A stretch of 64,000 nucleotides of DNA from Pyropia yezoensis (lineage: Eukaryota; Rhodophyta; Bangiophyceae; Bangiales; Bangiaceae). The DNA lies in the NCBI GenBank assembly GCA_009829735.1, contig CM020620.1, positions 15,473,186-15,537,185 of the forward strand, in the 5' to 3' direction. The position numbers and the translations under genes were made by a program. Below the pieces are notes generated by a model. That model did no database searches. It was not told the DNA's origin and saw only the letters and a program-made list of their open reading frames with translations. This document shows positions 1-9,990 of the stretch, piece after piece (positions within the stretch are counted from its first letter, which is position 1; each line of letters begins with the position of its first letter).

Positions 1-764
1 GTGACAGTCTCACAGTCGAAGCCTGTTTGCTCTGTGAGGGAAGGGTTTACTGCTACCCTGCGTTTAGCCCGCAAAGTCACGTTGTCCCCCAACTCGGTGG
101 CGCACGTTGATGTTGTAACTGATTTTACGGGGAACGGGTTGGTACACCCTAACCCCCGTCTTGCTCGCAAGCACCAAGTGCATGTTGCGCTTGGCACGAT
201 GGACTCCAAAGCCGGAGTCCCGTGGAGGACCCAGGTGATGAACCTGAGTCCGACGCCCAAGTACTTCAAGTCGGGAGCCAAGTTCGGCTATATCGACCAA
301 CACGAGGGACCGGTAGTAGCGGTCACCCTCAATGCGGGCGCAAGTAGCGACCCGAAGTCCGGAAAGGAGAAGCATCAAGCCAAGTCGGCCACCTCTCCTC
401 GGCCCCATGTGAACATGGAGGGTGTCCCCCCCAGGTTGAGGGTTCAAGTTGAACGCCTCTTGGACCAATATCACAAGTTGTGGGATGGTCAATTGGGACT
501 CATGAGAGCTACCCAACACCGGATCGAGTTGAAGCCCGGTGCACCCCCTATACGCCAACAACCGTATAGGGGAGGACCCCGTTCAAGGGCCCTCGTTAAG
601 GAGCAAGTTGCTCGCATGGAGGCCCTCGATGTGATCGAGGCCAGCAACGCCGAGTGGGCGAGTCCGGTGGTTATAGTCCCCAAAGTTGATGGGACCCCCC
701 GGTTTTGTATCGACTACCGTAAGCTCAACGAGAGCACGGTGAAGGACAGTTATCCCCTACCTAG
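1..764 (+). CDS. pol: Pol polyprotein, 5' part (linker and N-terminal RT), interrupted
   Basis: The reading frame is open from the first base, so the true start lies upstream. The first ~130 residues resemble the region after the retropepsin. Residues ~140-255 are the N-terminal RT fingers, with the motif WASPVVIVPK and the FCIDYRKLNE motif close to the break. The frame reaches the conserved tyrosine-proline-leucine-proline block at 751-762 and is broken there by the piggyBac-type element. If one CTAG copy and the insert are removed, codon phase continues exactly into 4945. The bases after 764 are transposon sequence and not part of this gene. Confidence 0.9.
761..764. repeat. CTAG target-site duplication, left copy
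   Basis: CTAG lies directly outside the left terminal inverted repeat and is matched by CTAG at 4941-4944. Keeping one copy restores the retrotransposon codons for Pro-Arg, which are conserved at this point of gypsy RT. CTAG is therefore target sequence and not part of the element. Confidence 0.8.
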
Positions 765-778
765 TGTCTATTCTACCG
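765..778 (+). repeat. Left terminal inverted repeat of piggyBac-type element
   Basis: TGTCTATTCTACCG is the exact reverse complement of 4927-4940. Counting the flanking CTAG and one further C/G the inverted match extends to 18 bp, but the flank is best read as target duplication. Confidence 0.85.
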
Positions 779-785
779 CAAAAAA

Positions 786-821
786 GGATCAAATGATCCT
801 CACCTGAGGATCAAATGATCC
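786..821. repeat. Left subterminal hairpin
   Basis: Two 17-base arms containing GGATCAAATGATCC are separated by CC. The arms pair except for the two central A/A positions. It lies 8 bp inside the left TIR and mirrors a hairpin at the right end, so it is probably a transposase or host-factor recognition structure. Confidence 0.7.
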
Positions 822-2002
822 TCAAGAAAACCGGCGTTTCTGACCCCGTGGGACCACATTCCTGGGGCTTCTCCGCGATCCTCCGATTCCTCGGCCGCCG
901 TCCACCTCCCTCTCTCGTCCCCCGGCCTCCGCAGAGCATGCCCCACCTCTGCGATTCCTTCGACGCCCACCTCACCCCAGCCACGACACCCCCAGCCCCC
1001 CCCCACGACTCTCTCGCCGTTGCTCCCCCTCCCCACCCCATCAAGCCCGCCTGTACCCGCTTAGTCCCATCCCCCCCCCAGGCTGGTGGTCGTCGCCTCA
1101 CCCGCCGTCCGACGACCCTCCCTGGCGCTGTCGCTCGACGGTCGCTGTCTCTGTACACTAAGCGACGGCTGCCCACTCCCTGCCCGCCATCCCCCCACGG
1201 TGTGCTCCCCTGAAACCACGCCCGGCGGGAGCGCCGCGCAGGGCGACGCGAGAGACGCTGGCAGGGAAACGGGGGGGGGCACCGCTGATGGTGTCCACAG
1301 CAGCAGCCCAGGTGGGCTGGCAGGCGTCAATTCGAGAGACTGAAAAGTGGGAGGAGTGGGAGGAGAGTGTGGCGTGTGTGTCAGGGGCGGTGCGGGGGCC
1401 ATCGGTGCTGGAGGGGCGGCAGAGGGAGGAGCAGAATGGCGAGGGGAGAGGTGAGGTGGATAGGAAGCGCTGAGGGGCGGAAGCAACAGTGTAGTCTGTG
1501 GGAGGAGGCACCGGCTCCGCGTGGGGCTGCGGCATCCCCATCTCTGTACTCTTTCCGGATGATGGCGGCACCATGCCCACCCCGGCAGCGCCGTCAGTGG
1601 AGTTGGTGGCGGCGGCTCCCACCTGAGGGCGCTCCTCCTGGCGCACCCCCGGGGCGGGGTGGGGAAGGGAACTGGCGCTGGCGCAGACATCAAAGGCCGC
1701 CCGGGGCGGCGGCACCGCAACTAGATAGGCTCGTGGAGGTGGCAGTGTACGCGGGGGCGCTTCCGAAAGGTTTGTGCTTGGCACCGACAGAAATGGAGGC
1801 CACCGTGACGGGTGACCCAGAGACTGGCTTCTCTTATGGAGGCGCGGCGGGGGCGTTGTGGGACCGTGGTATGCATGGTGAGTACCTTTTTTTCCTGCCT
1901 GCGGACGCCGAGCCGCGGTGTACGCGGTGGGACAAGCGACTCGGGAAGATAGTCTACATAAGTTCAGACAGACGCAAAATCCCACAAATCGGAATGAATT
2001 AC
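822..2002. other. Non-coding 3' part of the piggyBac-type element
   Basis: About 1.2 kb lies between the left terminal structures and the transposase stop. It is C-rich and proline-codon-like on several frames, with many overlapping long but low-complexity open frames and no recognisable domain. I see no second gene here. Confidence 0.5.
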
Positions 2003-4789
2003 CTACACGTCCATTTGATGTACTTCTCTCATGTGGATGTCAAAGCATTGGCGACCAGTCATAGGTCCGCAGAAAAATACCTCGCCAACGTTGGACTCAC
2101 GGCAGCGAGAGCACACCGCCGTTGTCCGATGCGTCTTGCACTCGCGGCAAGACCGCTGGGCGCACTGATCTGCGTCCTGGGCGGTGGCCCCCTTGCGGCG
2201 CTTCAGCGTCGGGGTGAGGTGCAGGCCAAGACCATACCGCAGCGGAACGGCCCCGACATCCGCGGCCGCGTCCGCGGGAGCCGCCGGGCTCCTGGCGCCC
2301 AAGCTGTCGTGGGTGTTGTCGATCAGCTGCTCGGCAAGGTCTTCATAAAACTGGGCCTGCGTCAGCGTCGCAGCGGCCCCCTGCGCACCCGCGTACAGCA
2401 TCCAGGCATCCACGATGCAGATGCCCAGCAGCGAGAGGTTCACCCGCATGGACCAGTCGTGCGTGACGTACTTGTGCTCGAGCTGGAGGTCGTTCTGCCT
2501 GCAGCGGTTGTGCCGGTCGATGGACGCGCAGCCCATGTAGTACACCTCCGCCAGCTGCGGTTGCTCCACCGTCACGGGGACTCGCTCGGCGCGGTCGCCC
2601 ACCTGCCGCCACCGGACACGCTCGCAGGGGGTGCCAGGGAGCGTCGTTGAGGTTGTGGCAATGAAGTACCGGCGCTCTCTGTCCACCCACACGACCGCCA
2701 TCATGTCCACGAGTCCGTCCGCGTTGGAGTGCGTGTATGACACGTGCTCGCCGCGAGCCTGCAGCGGGATGCCAGACAGGGTGCCCATGGGGTAGCCGCG
2801 CGTGGCGGTCTTGACCACCCCGACAAAGCGCAACCCCATCGACAGGAGGAGCAGCGCAGTTGCCACACTGGCAAAGTAGGAGTCTGCGCAAACAACTCGC
2901 TTGGTGCCAGCCCAGGGGCCAAGGAGCTTCTTCGCCACGGCCGCGCCATGCTGCAGGCCCGCGTCCTCGTCCGCCGCTCCCGCCTGCTGGTGCTCCGCCG
3001 TCACCACGATGCTCAGGTTCAGCATAATTCCGCTGCGAGCGCAGGCAGCGTTCTGGATTTCACATCCATTCTCGGGTTTGCGGTTAATTGCCACGTACAT
3101 AGGAAGTCCGTGCGCAATCCAATGTCCGCCTTGACCGTACCACTTAGACATGGATTCGTCGACGCAAATTACCTCGCTTGGCGAGACACGAGCAGCGCGG
3201 TGCGTGTTCACGGACGCCACGAAGTCGTCAATCCGCTCCCATCGGCCCTTCTTGGAGGTGTCGCCTTCGACAGTCTGCGCGCTGAAGGTGATGCAGGACC
3301 ACAGCGCATCGAACCTGCTGCGCGGCAGGCCAGTACGCTCGCCGAAGGCAGGCGCAAGCAGGTACTTGTTGCGTGGTTTGGTAGCCCACAGGTCCGCCCG
3401 CGACCCAAACTCGTACCTCGTGCCCAGCACGACCACCCCAATGAACTTGAGGACCTCACCAGGGGTGGTGGGCTGCATGCCCCGCGCGCGCAGCTTCACG
3501 GACGTCATGCGCACCATCCTGACGAGCTGGTCGGCGGGGAACATCGCCAAAAAGTAGTCGTAGGGCCTGCGTGACGCGCCCGGCCCGACCATGTCACCCT
3601 CCTCGTGGATGACGTCTCCCGTGATCGTCCGCACAGACCAGGCCTGTCGTGGCACAGGGCCACCGACAGGCTCCGTCACAGCCCGCGCAGTCCATGCGTA
3701 GCCGTGGGCAGAGGCAGTGGCTGGGGAAGCCGCAGTTGCAGTCCCGCTCACGCCAGGCGGCAGCCCTTGAGCGCCACCCGCGGCTGGAAGTGCGCTGGGT
3801 GGCACGGGGGCGGAGAGGTTCTGGGGTGCGGTAGGCGGGGTGGCGACTGGGGGCAGGAGGAGGCCCGCGCCGTCCACAGCAGATGGCGCCCCAGGAGGCC
3901 CAGCTTGACCCGCAGACGGGGCGTGGGGAGGATGTGCGTCCAGTAGCGCGGCGGCCGACCCAGGAGTCCATGACTGGGACCCCTGCGTGACGGGTGACCC
4001 CTCGGCCAGGCCCGAGGAGGGGCAGGGGGCGGGGGGGGGTCCAGCTCGAACGCTCCTCAGCGCCAGGGTTTTCTCGACCTGGCGGCCGAGCCACGCCCAC
4101 TGCACCCGCAGGTCCTTCTTGTTCCTGCCGCCCTTGTCCTTGCCGTACAGCACCTCCAGCACGATTCCGCTCACGCTCGTCGTCTTGGCTTGAGAGCCGA
4201 AGAAGCGGGCGCACTCGGAAAAGTTGGACAGGTTGATGGCGTCCGTGTGCACCTGGGCGCCGACCTTCAGTCGCACGTCAGGGCCCTTGGCCTTCTTCGT
4301 CTTGGGGCGGGCGGAAGAGGGAAGAGCCAAAGGCGGGGGGGGGAGGGCTGGGGGGGGCGCAGGAGGGGGCGAGGTACCCGGTGACTGCGGGGGAGGGGTA
4401 GCCGGTGGAGGAGGGGGAGGGGTAGCCGGCGGTGGCAGCGCCGGGGGGCTGCTTGAGGAGCAGCGGGGGGGATTGAAGGGGTCCGAGGAGGGGGGGTGGA
4501 CGGGGGGGGGGGAAGGGGGGGGGTAGCGGGCTTGGCTGCAGCCCGTCCATTGTTCTTCTTCCGGCGTCCCATGGTGCAGTGGGCTGGCAGATGGTGAAGG
4601 GACTGCCGTTGGGGGAAGGGGCGGTGGTCGCCAGCAGCAGCTCCCCTTTTTATGCTCCTTTGTGCCCAGCGTGAGCCACTCGGAGGCCGCAAGCCGAGCT
4701 CCCAGACGGGCCTCGTCGGCCGTCTTGGCGCCAAGAAAATGCGAGGAAAAGCCCGCCTGCGGTGGTGTTCTCCTTTGAATTGGATGCAC
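2003..4789 (-). CDS. piggyBac-type DDD transposase
   Basis: The open frame is 928 codons. The transposase core starts around residue 400, after a long Pro/Ala-rich N-terminal region. The three catalytic aspartates are visible: D544 in ICVDES, D636 in VCADSY and D758 in ASIDRHN, with spacing close to family norms. The C-terminus (about 870-925) is a Cys-rich zinc-binding tail with CRECKT and CSRCRE knuckles, the DNA-binding domain of piggyBac proteins. The start is uncertain. A more natural N-terminus, basic and NLS-like (MGRRKKNNGRAAAKP, near 4574), lies in another frame and would join through the C-runs near 4500, which may be length errors or a small intron. Confidence 0.85.
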   Translation of the reverse strand: MHPIQRRTPPQAGFSSHFLGAKTADEARLGARLAASEWLTLGTKEHKKGSCCWRPPPLPPTAVPSPSASPLHHGTPEEEQWTGCSQARYPPPSPPPVHPPSSDPFNPPRCSSSSPPALPPPATPPPPPPATPPPQSPGTSPPPAPPPALPPPPLALPSSARPKTKKAKGPDVRLKVGAQVHTDAINLSNFSECARFFGSQAKTTSVSGIVLEVLYGKDKGGRNKKDLRVQWAWLGRQVEKTLALRSVRAGPPPAPCPSSGLAEGSPVTQGSQSWTPGSAAALLDAHPPHAPSAGQAGPPGAPSAVDGAGLLLPPVATPPTAPQNLSAPVPPSALPAAGGAQGLPPGVSGTATAASPATASAHGYAWTARAVTEPVGGPVPRQAWSVRTITGDVIHEEGDMVGPGASRRPYDYFLAMFPADQLVRMVRMTSVKLRARGMQPTTPGEVLKFIGVVVLGTRYEFGSRADLWATKPRNKYLLAPAFGERTGLPRSRFDALWSCITFSAQTVEGDTSKKGRWERIDDFVASVNTHRAARVSPSEVICVDESMSKWYGQGGHWIAHGLPMYVAINRKPENGCEIQNAACARSGIMLNLSIVVTAEHQQAGAADEDAGLQHGAAVAKKLLGPWAGTKRVVCADSYFASVATALLLLSMGLRFVGVVKTATRGYPMGTLSGIPLQARGEHVSYTHSNADGLVDMMAVVWVDRERRYFIATTSTTLPGTPCERVRWRQVGDRAERVPVTVEQPQLAEVYYMGCASIDRHNRCRQNDLQLEHKYVTHDWSMRVNLSLLGICIVDAWMLYAGAQGAAATLTQAQFYEDLAEQLIDNTHDSLGARSPAAPADAAADVGAVPLRYGLGLHLTPTLKRRKGATAQDADQCAQRSCRECKTHRTTAVCSRCRESNVGEVFFCGPMTGRQCFDIHMREVHQMDV

Positions 4790-4890
4790 TCAAGCTTCCC
4801 CAAGGGTAAAGAGCCGTCGCTGCGTCCATTTCTGGTGTCAGAATGAGCAGGAGACAAAGAGAAGTACGAGAAAACAGGCCCTGGAAAAGG

Positions 4891-4923
4891 GGATCATTTG
4901 ATCCTAAAAGGATCAAATGATCC
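4891..4923. repeat. Right subterminal hairpin
   Basis: GGATCATTTGATCC (4891-4904), loop TAAAA, then GGATCAAATGATCC (4910-4923) form a perfect 14-bp stem. It sits 3 bp inside the right TIR. Confidence 0.75.
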
Positions 4924-4926
4924 GGT

Positions 4927-4944
4927 CGGTAGAATAGACACTAG
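4927..4944 (-). repeat. Right terminal inverted repeat plus CTAG target-site duplication
   Basis: The TIR is 4927-4940 and matches 765-778 inverted. CTAG at 4941-4944 is the second target copy. The retrotransposon frame resumes at 4945. Confidence 0.85.
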
Positions 4945-7597
4945 GATGGATGACTGTCTGGACTCTCTGGGGGAGGCGAACGTGTTCTCTACCCTGGACT
5001 GTAACGCGGGGTACTGGCAAATTCCCATTGCCCCGGAGGACAGGCATAAAACTACCATTACCTGTCACTGTGGTACCTACCAGTGCAAGCGCCTACCGTT
5101 TGGTCTGTGTAACGCGCCGGCAACTTTCCAGCGCGCTATGGACATGATTCTGGCCGGAGTACGGTGGCAGATCTGTCTTGTGTACCTAGACGACATCATT
5201 GTGTTCTCCCGAAGTCCGGAGGAACACATTGGCCATCTTGGCCAGGTGTTCAAGCTACTTGCTGACGCCGGTGTGTCACTGAAGGCGAGTAAGTGCCACC
5301 TCTTCACTCAAGAGGTGGAGTACTTGGGACATGTTGTCCGTCCGGGGCGTCTCAGTGTTAACGAGAAGAACTTGAGGGCCATACGTAAGGCTCAGTACCC
5401 CCGGACCCAGACCCAGATGAGGAGCTTCCTCGGGATGTGTAACGTGTACCGACGTTTCACCAAGGGCTTCGCCAAGGTGGCGAAGCCGTTGAATGAGCTA
5501 GTGAGCTCAACGCTACCGAAGAACCTGCCTCTCCCAAGTCGGGTGGAGCAGGAATCCTTTGAGGCTCTTCGGGACCTTCTGCTGAAGCCCCTCATCTTGG
5601 CAATTCCCAGGTTGGGAGGCCACTTCATCCTGGATGTGGACGCTAGCTACGACCAACTTGGTTGTGTGTTGCTTCAGCAGCAGCCGGACAAGGAGTACTT
5701 GCCGGTGGGATACTTCAGTAAGGGGCTGAACTCGGCCGAGAAGAACTACGGAGTCACCGAGTTGGAAGGACTCGCAGTGGTATGGGCGGTGACGTCACTT
5801 CGTCACTACCTAGAGGGTGAGAAGTTCCTCATCCGCTGTGACCACCGCGCGTTGCAGTTTATCGTCAAGACGGACTGTACGAACACTCGTCTCAACCGGT
5901 GGAGGGTGCGACTGGCACCCTTCAACTTTGACATTGAGTACCGACCTGGCAGGCAACATGCCCTTGCCGATGGCCTCTCTCGGGTACCTACCGAGGGGCT
6001 GGACACTAACCCAGTCGATGAGGACATCCCCATCGGGGGGGTAGTCACGCGCTCGGGTCAGGCGTTGAACCCCGAGGCGCCAGGGAACAAGAAGTACTTG
6101 CCCCTGTCCCTGGACGAGGTGGTGAAGGCCCAGGCCGAGGATCCCTTCTGCAAGTCGCAGAGGGATACATTGGATACGGTGGTTGAGACGCGCTTCTTTC
6201 TGGGAGATGATGGCCTCCTCATGAGGAGGGGGGTATTCCAGGGGACTGAACAACTTGTCGTCCCCGCATCCCTCAAGGACAGTATCCTTGAGAGGGAGCA
6301 CAACGCTCCCACGGGTGGACACCTGGGGTCTAGTAATCTGTACCAGACCCTGAGGACCAGGTACTACTGGCCGTCCATGGTGGTGGACATCTACAGTTGG
6401 GTGGCTGCCTGCACAAGTTGTGCACAGAACCGTCTGATGGAACGGCGGCCTAGTACGGCTATGCTATTGTTCCCGGCCAAGGAGCCCTTCGCCGCGTTGG
6501 CGATGGACATCCTTGGGCCACTGCCAGTGACCGAGGAAGGCAACCAGTACCTCCTGGTCATCTGTGACCGCTTCACGAAACTTACGCGAGCGATCCCACT
6601 GGCAGAGATCACGGCCATGTCGGTCGTGTCAGCCTTCCTAGATCACTGGGTTGCCGCGTATGGCATCCCAGATAGTACACTACCGGACAATGGACCGCAA
6701 TTTGCGTCTGTACTGTTTCAGGGAGTGCTGGATATGTTGGGGGTTAAGGCAAACTATGCCACCCCCTACCACCCACAAACTAATGGGCAGGTGGAGCGCT
6801 TCAACAAAACTATTGTTAGGCAGCTGCGCCACTATGTGAGTGAGCACGTGAAGACGTGGGACCAATACATTTCTATCCTTACTACTGCCTACAATTCGCA
6901 GGTTCACTCATCTACAGGGGAAGTACCCCTCGCTTTTGTGACCCCCCGTCGTGTGCGGTCTATTGCCGTGCGGCGGTCGCTCCCAACTGGGGAGGGTAGT
7001 GGCAGTACGCCTACTCCTACTGAGAGTAAGGCGGAGTTCGCCGCTAGGCTTGAAAACCTCATCCCTAAAGTCAGGGCTGAGATGGACAAAGCACAAAAGC
7101 GCTACAAGCGTACCTTTGACAAAAAGGTGCGCAATGCTAAGCATGTCCCCGAGCAGGGTGACTGGGTGCTGGTACACTCGCACACCCCAACTGGGGGTAA
7201 GCTGGTATTCCAGACGAAGGGACCGTACCAGGTCCTTCGTACTGATGGGCGGCGCTTCACCATCGAAAGTGACGATGGGGTCCGCACAGTGAACGGACAG
7301 GACGTGGTCAAAGTTGCACCACCGCCTGCAGGCGACCCAGCTTGGGCACGTGCGTTGGAGTCGTGGCGCCTCCCCTCACTGCCTGCGGCCAAACAGGGCC
7401 CGCAGGAGTACGTGTTCGATAAGTTCATCGACCACGGATGGGATGAAGACACTGACCGCCTCATGTTGAGGGTGCGTTGGTTTGGCTACAAAGCCAAGGA
7501 TGACACGTGGGAGTATGTGGAGGACCTTCCCGCTGAGAAGGTCCGGGCGTACTGTGCCCGGAATGAGATAGACACTAACAGCCCTCCCTCAACGTGA
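4945..7597 (+). CDS. pol: Pol polyprotein, 3' part: RT, RNase H, integrase, chromodomain
   Basis: The RT catalytic box YLDD is at 5183-5194, preceded by the FSTLDCNAGYWQ block. RNase H follows (~5600-5990) with its acidic residues in ILDVDASYD, TELEGLAV and IRCDHRAL. Integrase starts with an HHCC zinc finger (~6300-6430), then the DDE core: AMDILGPLP near 6500, PDNGPQF near 6685 and NGQVERFNK near 6790. The last ~60 residues (~7400-7590) are a chromodomain (RVRWFGYKAKDDTWEYVEDL), which in this family directs integration to marked chromatin. No internal stop is present. It continues 1-764 in frame once the insert is discounted. Confidence 0.95.
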
Positions 7598-7708
7598 GGG
7601 AAGGCCGAGCAACAGTGCCACGAGAGTGCTTCAAGTCGAAGTGGTACGCAGAGTGGCTTTTAACTACAGCCCTAACCCTCACACTCTCACAACAAAGGCA
7701 GCTGCCAA

Positions 7709-9652
7709 CTAGGCACGCATGCTAGACTCTCCCACTCCACGGCCCTCGCCCTCCCGTGGAGGCGAGCGGCGAGACCCACGCCGATAACGGTCTCCACTCG
7801 TTGGAGGGGGCGGCGGCTCCAAGTCGGAACCGTCGCGCCCCTCACGGTCGCGCAAGTGGCGCCGACCGTGGCCACTCTTCTGCCTGGTCTTGCGCGCAAG
7901 TTTGCGACGCAGACGCTGGACAGACTCCGTCTCCGACGGGGTAGAGGACTCCGAGACGGAGTAAGACAACTCGTCTTCCGATACGGAAGGAGAGCGCCGC
8001 GAGTGTCGGCGACGACGGCGAGGAGGCGAGTATGCCCGGCTCGCGCGACGTTTGCCACGCCCAAGTGGGGCTGGCTGGGGCATAATAGCCCCAATACGAG
8101 CCAACTCGGCTGTCATAAACTCCGCCACCGACTCGCAACTCGCGGTCGCCACTGCAGTACGAACGCGCTCCTCAAGTTGAAGAGTCTCGGAACTCTGTAG
8201 GGTTGCGGTCGACGCGGCCAACCAGGAAATGGTGCGCACCAACGTGGTGATCATCATCTCTGAGGTTAGAGGCGTGGGCGGCAACACCAACTTGGGGTAT
8301 ACCGTCAGGAGGGTGGCCCCCAAGTTGGGGGACACCGGGGTGGAAGACTCCACGGCCACGCTGATCGGGATGTTCCCGTGAGGTTGGAAAGGAACCGGAG
8401 GAAGCGGAGGGGCCCGCCGAGGTGGCGGTACCCGGGTGTAACTGCGACCCCGACTTGGGGCTCCCGCAGTGGGTTGAGTCATGTGGTCATCATAGGACGG
8501 CACGGCCATAACTATGGGCTTGTCCGGGGGTGGCGCAGTGTGGCGATCCACCCCCGGGGCATACGGGTAGTCCCCGATGCCCAACCCCTCTCGTAGGACC
8601 ACACGGCCGTCGTGAAGTTCACGAGCGACCCACACGAACTGGCGAAGTGCGCCATCGTCCTTGGGCCCACGAGTGGGGCGGCGCAACTTGTGCTCAATGC
8701 TCTCCCACTCGATAAACTTATGGAGCCGGAGCATCTCCTCAAGTAGAGTGAGTTGTCCTGATGAGCACCCCTCAGCAACTAGCTGAAGGGTGAGCTGTTC
8801 CAAACCCTGGATGAGCCGGAGGGGGAGATGCCAGAGCATCCTCCGCCGCTGAACACAGGACACCCAGGTCGACATGACCTCGAGGAGCCACTGGGTGGCC
8901 AACATGGCCCACACCAGGTGATCAGGGGCAGCCGTCAACATGACGGAGCCGAAGTGGTCAAGCAACCGGGGCAACAACGCCGGGAACCCGTAGGGGACCT
9001 CAACTTGAGGCCACCACTCTGGCTTCTTCGGATAGTACTGCTCCTTACTGGCAGCAGACTGTTGAGGAAACTCAAGTTGAGCCGAGGTCACCAAGTAGGG
9101 ACCTCGCCGGAAGTCTTTCTCCATCCGCACATCAAAGTGATGAGTGTGCGGATCGGCCTCGTGGAGGTACGGTGGGCGAGTTGCCACAGCGTCCCACGTG
9201 AAGGTCGGCAAGTCGCCGGGACCCGGGATAGTTCCCCCGCGGTCCACCATGGCCTTGGCACGCTGAACGTCCTCAACCTCCTCATCGTCCAGGAAGGCAA
9301 ACTGGTCCGTCCTGAAGCCGGCAGGGAACCCGACCCTACGGGGATACTTCTCCCGTAGGCGGTCCCATACCCGGCCCATCGCTGCGCCAAGTCGGCCACA
9401 GCGAAGAACAGTCAGCCCCTCCTCATAAAGAGGCCAAGCGGGGTAAAACCACCGCCCCAAGGCCTCACGCGGGACAACTTGTCCCGCCTCCGGAGGAGAT
9501 CCCGCCGTCAACCCAAAGCCGGGTGACGCGGGAGTCCCATCCCCCGGAGCGATCGCGGAGCCCCCGCCGGAAGTCCCGGCGGGTGCTGCACCGTAGGAGG
9601 TGTCCTCCATGCGCTCGTCAAGAGAGTCCGTCTCCACTCCCGGAGTCGCCAT
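7709..9652 (-). CDS. Antisense ORF between pol and the 3' LTR, unknown function
   Basis: This is a 647-residue open frame on the strand opposite pol, tail-to-tail with it and 111 bp from its stop. The start at 9650-9652 is chosen as the first ATG inside the element body; the frame is open upstream into the LTR. The N-terminal ~110 residues are Gly/Pro-rich. The middle (~240-420) looks helical and folded, with PKKPEWWPQVEVPYGFP and a Leu-rich stretch. The C-terminal ~130 residues are Arg/Ser-rich, like an RS or nucleic-acid-binding tail. I do not recognise a family. A Gag-like role is possible from the basic tail. Some plant chromoviruses and Ogre/Grande-type elements are known to carry antisense ORFs in this place. 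A 21-bp dyad lies just upstream of the start (9655-9675). Confidence 0.6.
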   Translation of the reverse strand: MATPGVETDSLDERMEDTSYGAAPAGTSGGGSAIAPGDGTPASPGFGLTAGSPPEAGQVVPREALGRWFYPAWPLYEEGLTVLRCGRLGAAMGRVWDRLREKYPRRVGFPAGFRTDQFAFLDDEEVEDVQRAKAMVDRGGTIPGPGDLPTFTWDAVATRPPYLHEADPHTHHFDVRMEKDFRRGPYLVTSAQLEFPQQSAASKEQYYPKKPEWWPQVEVPYGFPALLPRLLDHFGSVMLTAAPDHLVWAMLATQWLLEVMSTWVSCVQRRRMLWHLPLRLIQGLEQLTLQLVAEGCSSGQLTLLEEMLRLHKFIEWESIEHKLRRPTRGPKDDGALRQFVWVARELHDGRVVLREGLGIGDYPYAPGVDRHTAPPPDKPIVMAVPSYDDHMTQPTAGAPSRGRSYTRVPPPRRAPPLPPVPFQPHGNIPISVAVESSTPVSPNLGATLLTVYPKLVLPPTPLTSEMMITTLVRTISWLAASTATLQSSETLQLEERVRTAVATASCESVAEFMTAELARIGAIMPQPAPLGRGKRRASRAYSPPRRRRRHSRRSPSVSEDELSYSVSESSTPSETESVQRLRRKLARKTRQKSGHGRRHLRDREGRDGSDLEPPPPPTSGDRYRRGSRRSPPREGEGRGVGESSMRA

Positions 9653-9978
9653 GACTCTCCCCAAGTTGGGGAGAGACGCTCTGGCTATCGCAGCACGAGA
9701 CCCGCCTCGAGTTGAGGGGGACTCGGATCGTGGGTATACGGGTGGCCTCCCCAGCGTGGGGCGGCCCAGTGGAAGGTGAAGGGGAGGTGGTGGTGATGGT
9801 GAAGTGTGAACTGAGGAGAGCAAGCTGCCGAGTGGGCAAGCTTGAGGAGAGGGGCGGTCAACGTGACCGACTCCGCATCCGCGTGACGTACACGCTGGGG
9901 GACAGCAAGTCGCGCCCCCAACGCCGAGACGTGCGTTTACGCACCCCCTCACAGGGCCGACCGGGTCGGTCGGAACTG

Positions 9979-9990
9979 AGGAGAGGGGAG
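9979..9990 (+). promoter_or_regulatory. Polypurine tract, plus-strand primer of the retrotransposon
   Basis: AGGAGAGGGGAG directly abuts the TG start of the 3' LTR, the expected position and composition of a polypurine tract. Confidence 0.85.

Larger units (their letters stand above)
765..4940 (-). mobile_element. piggyBac-type DNA transposon (4176 bp) nested in gypsy pol
   Basis: The element has terminal inverted repeats TGTCTATTCTACCG (765-778) and CGGTAGAATAGACA (4927-4940), is flanked by CTAG on both sides, and carries a subterminal hairpin inside each end. It encodes one minus-strand DDD transposase. Family knowledge: piggyBac elements normally duplicate TTAA, so the CTAG duplication is atypical. 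The same 13-bp TIR core occurs in the small element at 41824-42062. Only the insertion interrupts its target gene, which suggests recent movement. Confidence 0.88.

Noticed and set aside
1367-2650. 427-codon plus-strand frame inside the piggyBac-type element
   Set aside because: It runs opposite the transposase C-terminus and is compositionally its antisense shadow; no domain.
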